Shown here: in pieces, positions 58,472 to 64,000 of the stretch | Layout of the letters: the number at the start of each line of letters is the position of its first letter | Numbering within the stretch: position 1 is the stretch's first letter | Assembly (NCBI RefSeq): GCF_024733555.1 | Contig: NZ_JANIOF010000001.1 | Span: forward strand, 1,854,678 to 1,918,677 | DNA: 64,000 bases | Reading direction: 5' to 3' | DNA from: Paenibacillus sp. SC116 | GTDB taxonomy: Bacteria; Bacillota; Bacilli; Paenibacillales; Paenibacillaceae | Program-made: the position numbers and the translations under genes | The notes under the pieces: model-generated | Seen by the model: the letters and a program-made list of their open reading frames with translations, nothing else | Databases searched by the model: none | Told to the model about the DNA's origin: nothing

Positions 58472-59374
58472 ATGACTATCTCTCAACAACCACTTCCATC
58501 TTCTCAAGCAGCATCATCGCTCACTGCGTCACGGCGTACAACATCGTATCGTTCTGTCACAAGTGAGCCTGCATGGGTGAGGAGGACATTGATTGGAATT
58601 GTGCTCTTATTTGTAATCGTTATGCTGATTTTGCCGCTCATCACCATATTTTCACAAGCTTTTAAACGTGGCTTTGAGGTATATGTAGCTGCACTGGAAG
58701 ATCCGGATGCATGGGCTGCCATCAAACTATCTTTACTGACAGTAGCCGTTGTCGTGCCGCTTAATGCTGTATTCGGCATCGCCGCCGCTTGGTGCATAAC
58801 AAAGTTTAGCTTTCGCGGCAAGCAATTGCTCGTATCCTTGATAGATGTTCCCTTTTCGGTCTCCCCAGTCATTGCTGGATTTATGTTTATTCTGCTATTC
58901 GGCGCACAGGGATGGTTCGGGCCTTGGCTTCAGGAAAATGGCATAGCCATCATCTTTTCTTGGCCTGGGATTATGCTAGGAACACTGTTTATTACGTTCC
59001 CATTTGTAGCGAGGGAGCTAATACCGCTCATGCAAACGCAAGGAATTCAAGAAGAAGAGGCTGCCATTACATTAGGCGCCAACGGCTGGAAGCTGTTCTG
59101 GCGGATTGCGCTGCCCAATATGAAATGGGGACTGCTGTATGGCATTATCATTTGTAATGCGAGAGCATTGGGTGAATTTGGTGCCGTTTCAGTCGTCTCA
59201 GGCCATATCCGTGGGGAAACGAATACGATACCGCTTCATATTGAAATACTCTATAACGAGTATCAATTCTCTGCTGCCTTTGCAGTCGCTTCCATACTTG
59301 TATTTGTCGCCTGCCTCACGTTAGTGCTTCAACATTGGTTTGATCGCAAGCGACGCGAACAGCAGCATTCATAG
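58472..59374 (+). CDS. cysW: Sulfate ABC transporter permease CysW
   Basis: A 300-residue permease with a Ser/Thr/Ala-rich, probably disordered, N-terminal 35 residues, then six hydrophobic segments. The coupling loop QEEEAAITLGANGWKLFWRIALPNMKWG and ARALGEFGAVSVVSGHIRGETNTIPLHIEILYNEYQ are typical of CysW. I use ATG 58472, 8 bases after GAGGT, instead of ATG 58457. No cysA ATPase follows; the next gene is on the other strand. Confidence 0.92.
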   Translation: MTISQQPLPSSQAASSLTASRRTTSYRSVTSEPAWVRRTLIGIVLLFVIVMLILPLITIFSQAFKRGFEVYVAALEDPDAWAAIKLSLLTVAVVVPLNAVFGIAAAWCITKFSFRGKQLLVSLIDVPFSVSPVIAGFMFILLFGAQGWFGPWLQENGIAIIFSWPGIMLGTLFITFPFVARELIPLMQTQGIQEEEAAITLGANGWKLFWRIALPNMKWGLLYGIIICNARALGEFGAVSVVSGHIRGETNTIPLHIEILYNEYQFSAAFAVASILVFVACLTLVLQHWFDRKRREQQHS

Positions 59375-59385
59375 CCACATCGTTC

Positions 59386-59433
59386 AAAAGGGATCGAATA
59401 ACACAGTCACACTGGTCATTCGATCCCCCTTTA
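59386..59433. terminator. Terminator after cysW
   Basis: AAAAGGGATCGAAT and ATTCGATCCC...TTT pair over 13 bases with GTC/GAC-like inner pairs. It lies between cysW and the convergent glycosyltransferase gene. Confidence 0.72.
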
Positions 59434-59492
59434 CCTCTAACCTATACGGCTGTACTCCAACCAAAACTAAGCATATTTCTACATTATGTAAG

Positions 59493-60659
59493 TCAGGAAT
59501 ATTGATACGTGCGGCATGCTTCTGTAGTTTTTGTAGCCTGTGTAACTATAAGTTGATCCACGACATCATCCACCATAAGAGCAGCTGCCTCCGGTTTAGC
59601 CAATCTTCGCATCGCCTGCTTCATTTCTTGCAACTTCAACGGGTATTGATATACCGCCTCAATTTCCCTCACTAGTTCACTTTCGCGCCTCACTACTACT
59701 GCTCCACCTTCACGCATAAGAAAACGCGCATTTTCAAGCTCTTGACCTGGCTGTGGACGTGCAATAAATACGGGAACATTCATGACCAGCGCCTCGGACA
59801 ACGTAATTCCCCCTGCTTTCGTCACAAGAACATCAGCACAAGACATCAACGCAGCGACATTGTCCACATAGCCGAGAACATGAACATTAGGTGCCTGTGC
59901 AAATACTTGTTCCAACTCCTGTTTGCGTCGCTCATTGCGTCCACATACGATCACGACCTGCTGCCCCTCAATAGATGCCAATTGCTGCAGCCAGCCATCA
60001 TCGGATTGGCGAATACCATACCCCCCAGACAAAACAAGTGTCATCTTTAGTTCGGAACGAAGGCCATATTTAGCAAAAGTTCCATCCACGCGGATCATAT
60101 CAGAAAATATTTTCCGTATAGGAATCCCACTAACGACAATTTGTTCCTCCGCTATACCGCGTGAACGAATCCCTTCCTTCAATGTTTCAGTCGCCACATA
60201 ATAGCGATCATTAGGTGATAGTATCCAGCGTTGATGCAAGTCAAAATCCGTAACAATCGTAAAGGTTTGCACATCCATACCTAGATTTTTGCACACTTGA
60301 GAAACATCAAAATAAGGAAAGGTACTAATAACAGCATCAGGCTGCTCCTCTTTCAGCAGATGCTTCAACTTGCCAGAACCGATTGAGAAACCAGCCGTTA
60401 CTAACGGGTGCTTACGTGTAATTTTGCGGGTGCTGTAATAGCTCCAGCCATAGTAGTCGATACCAACAGCTGCCCACTTCGAACTTTGCAAATATATATA
60501 TTTGACGAAAGAATCCCAGTGTGGATGCGCTTCCGCCATTAAATTAATGATGCGTATATCTACTTCATATCGCTTGAACTGCTCCTGTAATGCATTTGCT
60601 ACTTGAACATGGCCATCGCCATAGGAGGCCGTTAATATAAATATTTTCGGACGTTTCAT
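59493..60659 (-). CDS. MGDG-synthase-like glycosyltransferase (UgtP type)
   Basis: A 388-residue GT28-type enzyme. The N-terminal domain starts KIFILTASYGDGHVQVANALQEQF, the acceptor-side motif of diacylglycerol glucosyltransferases and MurG relatives; the C-terminal nucleotide-sugar site has LVLSGGYGIRQSDD and LVTKAGGITLSEALVMNVP. It probably glycosylates a membrane lipid. ATG 60659 has GGGGGAAT 3-4 bases upstream; a frame from 60686 was rejected. Monocistronic. Whether it makes the lipoteichoic acid anchor is inference. Confidence 0.88.
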   Translation of the reverse strand: MKRPKIFILTASYGDGHVQVANALQEQFKRYEVDIRIINLMAEAHPHWDSFVKYIYLQSSKWAAVGIDYYGWSYYSTRKITRKHPLVTAGFSIGSGKLKHLLKEEQPDAVISTFPYFDVSQVCKNLGMDVQTFTIVTDFDLHQRWILSPNDRYYVATETLKEGIRSRGIAEEQIVVSGIPIRKIFSDMIRVDGTFAKYGLRSELKMTLVLSGGYGIRQSDDGWLQQLASIEGQQVVIVCGRNERRKQELEQVFAQAPNVHVLGYVDNVAALMSCADVLVTKAGGITLSEALVMNVPVFIARPQPGQELENARFLMREGGAVVVRRESELVREIEAVYQYPLKLQEMKQAMRRLAKPEAAALMVDDVVDQLIVTQATKTTEACRTYQYS

Positions 60660-60840
60660 AGATTCCCCCAACCAAGTGTCAATCAAAATAAAAGCTCTTC
60701 ACCATGATGTCATAGTTACCAATTCAACTATGATCATCATAGCTGAATTGTTTCTCTTCTGCACTACAAACAAGAAAAACTCATAAGAAAGGCATGATTT
60801 ATCTATAAACGAAATTGTTCTTCTCACTCTATTAACCTAA

Positions 60841-60884
60841 ATAAAACCCTCTGGAACGTAAGCATCTGCTTACATGCCAAAGGG
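60841..60884 (-). terminator. Terminator of gerQ
   Basis: On minus: CCCTTTGGCATGTAAGCA pairs imperfectly with TGCTTACGTTCCAGAGGG and is followed by TTTTATTT. Confidence 0.85.
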
Positions 60885-60916
60885 CCGTTATGTGCGGAAA
60901 CTGCATTATGTTTTGC

Positions 60917-61414
60917 TTACCTTGTTGGGGCACCTGGAATGCCTGTGTATACAAGCGGCTCATTGAAAGTAGCGTAATCCAAGTTCACCATAAGCAGCAA
61001 TGTGCGCTGTCCCGTAGCTGGATCACTAATAATGATGTGATCACGTCCAGCTGCCTCTAGTACGCCGCGGAATATTTTAGCGTTCCACTCGGAGTTATTT
61101 TCATAGGTCATATAAAATGTTCCTACTTTGCCAAGGTTTAAGCGTAAAATATTTTCCACAAAAGACTGCTCAGTACTTTGTGTTTGTATAACTGTACCGC
61201 TCGGTGTCATAACTGCGCCACTGCTTACTTGCGGAGGAATAACATGCTGCTGTGGCTGTTGCTGCGGTGGAATCACCATCGCTTGCTGCTGCGGGGTCAA
61301 ATAGGGTACAGCCGTCATTCCATTCCCCCCCCATTGTCCTGGTGGTTTATTATTACCGATTTGACCTGAAAAACCGCCTTGCTGTACAGGGTAGCTGTAA
61401 TTCATGTTTGTCAT
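60917..61414 (-). CDS. gerQ: Spore coat protein GerQ
   Basis: A 165-residue coat protein: a Gln/Pro/Gly-rich N-terminal half (about 1-80) and the conserved C-terminal GerQ domain (SFVENILRLNLGKVGTFYMTYENNSEWNAKIFRG). In Bacillus GerQ is cross-linked into the coat and keeps CwlJ in place for Ca-DPA-triggered germination. ATG 61414 has AAGGAG about 10 bases before. It lies downstream of cwlJ, which is the expected partner. Confidence 0.93.
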   Translation of the reverse strand: MTNMNYSYPVQQGGFSGQIGNNKPPGQWGGNGMTAVPYLTPQQQAMVIPPQQQPQQHVIPPQVSSGAVMTPSGTVIQTQSTEQSFVENILRLNLGKVGTFYMTYENNSEWNAKIFRGVLEAAGRDHIIISDPATGQRTLLLMVNLDYATFNEPLVYTGIPGAPTR

Positions 61415-61499
61415 TGCACTCTCTCCTTTTCAGATCTTTACTGTCTCTATATATAGCTACTTCATTTCAAACGAACATGTATTTGACTCATTATCGATA

Positions 61500-61931
61500 C
61501 TAATAAGTGTTATATACATTTGGACAATCTTCACCAGTTGGGGTAAAAAAGCAATGAGCCTTATAGCGTCCTGAATTTTGCTGATTGTACCAAGTAGGCG
61601 GACAATCCCCTGCAGGCCGGAAAAACCACAATGCGTATGAAGCTGGCCACACTCGCTCTCCATTAATGGCTCGCTGTGCTAGTCGAACATCACGGTCACG
61701 GGCTTTTTGATAAAAATAGCCTTTCTGTGTCGCCTCAAAACCACCTGGATTTTGAAACACCATATCGCTCACCGATCGTATGTTCAAAAAATCCAAACAA
61801 TCGCCCAATATTCGATTAACACCAACATTCCCGACCATCATCATTCCCTGTTCGCCTTCACCCTCTGCTTCCGCACGCATAAGACGCGCCAACAGCCTTA
61901 CATCTTCTGAGTTCGCCTTAATAACGGCCAT
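61500..61931 (-). CDS. cwlJ: Spore cortex-lytic hydrolase CwlJ
   Basis: A 143-residue SleB/CwlJ-family hydrolase without the signal peptide or peptidoglycan-binding domain of SleB, as expected for CwlJ. The catalytic-Glu region is ARLMRAEAEGEGEQGMMMVGNV; FQNPGGFEATQKGYFY and YALWFFRPAGDCPPTWYNQ follow. It degrades cortex peptidoglycan during germination and depends on GerQ. ATG 61931 has GAAGGGAGGGAG about 9 bases before. Confidence 0.93.
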   Translation of the reverse strand: MAVIKANSEDVRLLARLMRAEAEGEGEQGMMMVGNVGVNRILGDCLDFLNIRSVSDMVFQNPGGFEATQKGYFYQKARDRDVRLAQRAINGERVWPASYALWFFRPAGDCPPTWYNQQNSGRYKAHCFFTPTGEDCPNVYNTY

Positions 61932-61991
61932 TCCGTTCGCTCCCTCCCTTCATCCGATATCATCATATGTGCAGTAGCCCAAATGGTGACA

Positions 61992-62028
61992 CAAAAAAAC
62001 AGAACCCTCTCACAAGGAGAAGATTCTG
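61992..62028 (-). terminator. Terminator of the azoreductase genes
   Basis: On minus: CAGAA...TCTC pairs with GAGA...TTCTG and is followed by a run of seven T. Confidence 0.75.
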
Positions 62029-62085
62029 CTTATATATAACGCATTTAGAGGGAAGACATTTAGAACTTAGAATATAATTCTTGGA

Positions 62086-62706
62086 TTACAATACTTGCTT
62101 TGCAAGCTCTTCTGCGCGCTTCTTCGCATCTTCCAACAATGCTGGCGCTTGATCTGGAGCTGCTGCTATACCTTCAACTACTAGGTTGTGGTAGTCTGTA
62201 ATACCGATGAAGCCCATAGCTGCTTGCATATAGTTGTGTGTGAATTGAAGAGCTGGCATTTCAGCGTATGCACCACCACGTGCTTCAACAAGAACGATTT
62301 TCTTGCCGCCTACTAGACCTTGTGGGCCTTCTGGTGTGTACTTGAACGTACGGCCAGCAATTGTAATGTTGTCGATGTATGCTTTGAACATTGGCGGGTA
62401 GCTCAAGTTCCACATTGGCACTTCAAATACAACTACATCTGCTGCAAGGAATTGCTCAAGAATTTCATTCATGCGACCTACAGTTGTTTGTTGCTCAGCA
62501 GAAAGAGCTTCACCTGCTCCAAGTTTGCCCCATGCATCAAGTACAAGACCGTCGATCATTGGAATTGTTTCTTCATACAAGTTTACTTGTGCTACTTCTA
62601 CTTGACCATTTGCTTTAAGTTGATCTACGAAGTGTGCGCCTAGTTGACGGCTGTAAGAAATCTCAAGTGGTTTTGGGTTGCTGTTAACTACTAATACTTT
62701 TGTCAT
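62086..62706 (-). CDS. azoR: FMN-dependent NADH azoreductase, copy A
   Basis: A 206-residue flavodoxin-fold azoreductase/quinone reductase. FMN contacts are expected in NSNPKPLEISYSRQLG (N-terminal phosphate loop) and VPMWNLSYPPMFKAYIDNITIAGRTF; the late loop VEARGGAYAEMPALQF is also typical. These enzymes reduce quinones and azo dyes with NADH by two electrons and protect against thiol stress. ATG 62706 has AAGGAGAG 10 bases before. It lies 85 bases downstream of the near-identical copy B; the spacer carries a 16-base perfect palindrome. Confidence 0.93.
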   Translation of the reverse strand: MTKVLVVNSNPKPLEISYSRQLGAHFVDQLKANGQVEVAQVNLYEETIPMIDGLVLDAWGKLGAGEALSAEQQTTVGRMNEILEQFLAADVVVFEVPMWNLSYPPMFKAYIDNITIAGRTFKYTPEGPQGLVGGKKIVLVEARGGAYAEMPALQFTHNYMQAAMGFIGITDYHNLVVEGIAAAPDQAPALLEDAKKRAEELAKQVL

Positions 62707-62749
62707 GATTTGATATTCTCTCCTTATTCGTTCACTCGAATTTATAATT

Positions 62750-62765
62750 GTGCTCTATAGAGCAC
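62750..62765. promoter_or_regulatory. Perfect palindrome GTGCTCTATAGAGCAC before azoreductase copy A
   Basis: A 16-base perfect palindrome 43 bases upstream of the copy A start. No loop is possible as an RNA hairpin of useful size, so a DNA operator is more likely. Its GTGC...CTATAG...GCAC form is shared with the uppP leader hairpin centre. Confidence 0.6.
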
Positions 62766-62791
62766 TTGAAAACCGTACATATTTGGGTGTC

Positions 62792-63412
62792 TTACAGTAC
62801 TTGTTTCGCAAGTTCTTCAGCACGTTTTTTCGCTGCTTCCAACAATGCTGGAGCTTGATCCGGAGCTGCATTAACACCTTGAACAACCAAGTTGCTGTAG
62901 TCCGTAATACCAACAAAGCCCATTGCTGCTTGCATGTAGTTGTGTGTGAATTGAAGAGCTGGCATTTGGGAATAATCACCGCCACGAGACTCAACAAGAA
63001 CAACTTTCTTACCGCCTGCTAGACCTTGTGGGCCTTCCGGAGTGTACTTGAACGTACGGCCAGCAATTGTAATATTGTCAATGTATGCTTTCAACATTGG
63101 TGGGTAGCTCAAGTTCCACATCGGCACTTCAAATACAACTACATCTGCTGCAAGGAATTGCTCAAGAATCTCATTCATGCGGCCTACTGTTGCTTGCTGC
63201 TCAGCAGAAAGAGCTTCACCTGCACCAAGTTTGCCCCATGCATCAAGTACAAGACCATCGATCATTGGGATTGTTTCTTCATACAAGTTCACTTGTGCTA
63301 CTTCTACTTGACCAGCTGTGCGAAGCTGATCTACGAAGTGTTGACCAAGCTGGCGGCTGAAAGATAGCTCAAGCGGTTTGGGATTACTGTTTACTACTAA
63401 TACTTTAGTCAA
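62792..63412 (-). CDS. azoR: FMN-dependent NADH azoreductase, copy B
   Basis: A 206-residue paralogue of copy A with the same length and very high similarity, differing mainly in the second helix region (DQLRTAGQ versus DQLKANGQ) and a few loop residues (VESRGGDYSQM versus VEARGGAYAEM). It has all the same FMN motifs. Start is TTG 63412, with GAGGAGAG about 9 bases before, whereas copy A uses ATG. It is the upstream gene of the pair. A MhqR-like operator lies just before it. Confidence 0.93.
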   Translation of the reverse strand: MTKVLVVNSNPKPLELSFSRQLGQHFVDQLRTAGQVEVAQVNLYEETIPMIDGLVLDAWGKLGAGEALSAEQQATVGRMNEILEQFLAADVVVFEVPMWNLSYPPMLKAYIDNITIAGRTFKYTPEGPQGLAGGKKVVLVESRGGDYSQMPALQFTHNYMQAAMGFVGITDYSNLVVQGVNAAPDQAPALLEAAKKRAEELAKQVL

Positions 63413-63432
63413 ATCTATTCTCTCCTCATTAT

Positions 63433-63451
63433 ATATCTCGAATTAGGATAT
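63433..63451. promoter_or_regulatory. MhqR-like operator upstream of azoreductase copy B
   Basis: ATATCTCGAATTAGGATAT is an imperfect dyad close to the ATCTCGAATTCGAGAT-type site of the Bacillus quinone-sensing repressor MhqR, which controls azoR2. One arm matches fully; the other has a deletion and a substitution. It lies 21 bases before the TTG start. Confidence 0.6.
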
Positions 63452-63554
63452 CTTAAATAATCAATTTATATTAATAATGAACTAACTTAATGTAAGCAAT
63501 GATATCTTGAATTCTAACTAATGTCAACATCTATTTATAATTTTTTTCACAATA

Positions 63555-63586
63555 AGAGAAGCGGCCTATGTTACAACCGCTTCTCT
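63555..63586 (-). terminator. Terminator of the repeat-protein gene
   Basis: AGAGAAGCGG and CCGCTTCTCT pair perfectly around a 12-base loop, 15 bases beyond the stop. The T-run on minus is short (TTATTGTG). Confidence 0.6.
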
Positions 63587-63600
63587 GTCTTCTAACTTTA

Positions 63601-64000
63601 TTACGAAGTATGCGTTTGACCTGTCACGCTTTGCACTTGACCTGTCGATTGATAATAATTCGGCACTACATCCTGATGTGCTCCATGCGTTTCAGCTGTT
63701 ACGCTGTATACTTGGCCCGTTGGTTGGTACTGCGTTTCTGTATGAGCATAGCTCTGCACTTGGCCTGTTGGCTGGTACGATTGTGGCACTACATCTTGTT
63801 GTGCTCCATGTGTTTGTGCTGTAATGCTTTGTACTTGACCTGTTGGTTGGTACGATTGCGGCACTACATCTTGATGTGCCCCATGTGTTTGCGCTGTAAT
63901 GCTTTGCACTTGGCCTGTTGGTTGGTACGATTGTGGCACTACATCTTGTTGTGCTCCATGTGTTTGTGCTGTAATGCTTTGTACTTGACCTGTTGGTTGA
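63601..64000 (-). CDS. Repeat protein (25-residue units), C-terminal part
   Basis: The frame is open to the window edge, so only the last 132 residues are seen. They consist of 25-residue repeats starting QPTGQVQS and ending DVVPQSY: three almost identical units, one short 16-residue unit (QPTGQVQSYAHTETQY), one diverged unit, and a 16-residue last unit ending QTHTS. The composition (Gln, Thr, Val, His, no Cys, almost no Lys) suggests an extended, possibly coat or surface, protein that may be cross-linked through Gln. I do not recognise the family. An internal GTG at 63939 is not the true start. Confidence 0.8.
   Translation of the reverse strand, partial: QPTGQVQSITAQTHGAQQDVVPQSYQPTGQVQSITAQTHGAHQDVVPQSYQPTGQVQSITAQTHGAQQDVVPQSYQPTGQVQSYAHTETQYQPTGQVYSVTAETHGAHQDVVPNYYQSTGQVQSVTGQTHTS
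63626..64000 (-). repeat. 75-base tandem coding repeats
   Basis: At DNA level the units repeat every 75 bases with few differences at the right end (63826-64000) and more toward the gene end, the pattern expected from recent unit duplication by slippage or recombination. The array continues beyond the window. Confidence 0.85.

Noticed and set aside
62086..63412. Tandem azoreductases as an assembly duplication
   Set aside because: The copies differ at many silent and some coding positions, use different start codons and have different upstream sequences, so they are real paralogues.
63626..64000. Regular 75-base repeats as a CRISPR array
   Set aside because: The repeats are contiguous, have no unique spacers, and keep an open reading frame.

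Overview
The window looks like a chromosomal segment of an endospore-forming, low-to-moderate GC Gram-positive bacterium, most likely Paenibacillus or a close relative (family-level inference from gene content, not a database result). Evidence includes a spore gene set (ytrH/ytrI, yheC/yheD-type coat ATP-grasp genes, ytvI, yhbH, spoVR, a kapD-like gene, gerQ-cwlJ), the SUF operon in Firmicutes form (sufCDSUB), ypdA of bacillithiol metabolism, PerR- and CcpA-type sites, and strong AGGAGG-like ribosome binding sites with frequent GTG/TTG starts. I see no rRNA, tRNA, CRISPR array, transposase, integrase or prophage genes; this is mostly core chromosome with some accessory islands.

Layout. 1-4570 (minus): dnaE, yutG and the start of a small conserved gene. 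4770-8173: the ytrH-ytrI-ytpI sporulation/membrane cluster, a nitroreductase and ytoI. 8414-16950: the yhe region, with yheA and yheB on minus and a plus-strand run of five tandem YheC/YheD-type ATP-grasp genes, three of the four junctions very tight (two are 4-base overlaps). 17065-24888: HAD phosphatase, ypdA, ytvI, a YfkAB-type radical SAM enzyme behind an MMPL transporter, and an HD-GYP protein. 25008-28593: uppP with a large leader hairpin, a second HD-GYP gene, and two paralogous secreted PPC-like proteins that share a perfect palindrome at the same promoter position. 28983-34197: suf operon. 34685-39989: alpha-carbonic anhydrase, PerR-controlled dps, methionine-salvage mtnK-mtnA, yunC, an unrecognised protein. 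40054-49889: GGDEF-EAL protein, DUF423 protein, a CitS/MalK-type two-component system divergent from a tripartite tricarboxylate transporter operon (tctC-tctB-tctA) that ends in an ACT-domain malic enzyme. 50307-54813: small basic protein, yhbH-spoVR, PH-like membrane protein, KapD-like exonuclease. 54879-59374: aldo/keto reductase and a sulfate-uptake operon (yezD-like, sbp, cysT, cysW) without an ATPase gene. 59493-64000: MGDG-synthase-like glycosyltransferase, gerQ, cwlJ, two tandem FMN azoreductases with operator-like palindromes, and a protein made of 25-residue repeats that runs off the window.

How the parts work together. Several blocks form clear units: the SUF system for Fe-S assembly; sensor kinase/regulator plus TTT transporter plus malic enzyme for dicarboxylate/tricarboxylate use under catabolite control (perfect cre site); MtnK/MtnA for methylthioribose recycling; and GerQ/CwlJ for germination. 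The least explained signals are the five-gene ATP-grasp array, the secreted PPC pair with its shared operator, a structured intergenic element near 17.9 kb whose 19-base core recurs near 49.95 kb, and the palindromes in front of uppP and the azoreductases. Starts were moved from the longest reading frame wherever a good Shine-Dalgarno sequence pointed to an internal start; these changes are stated in the entries.
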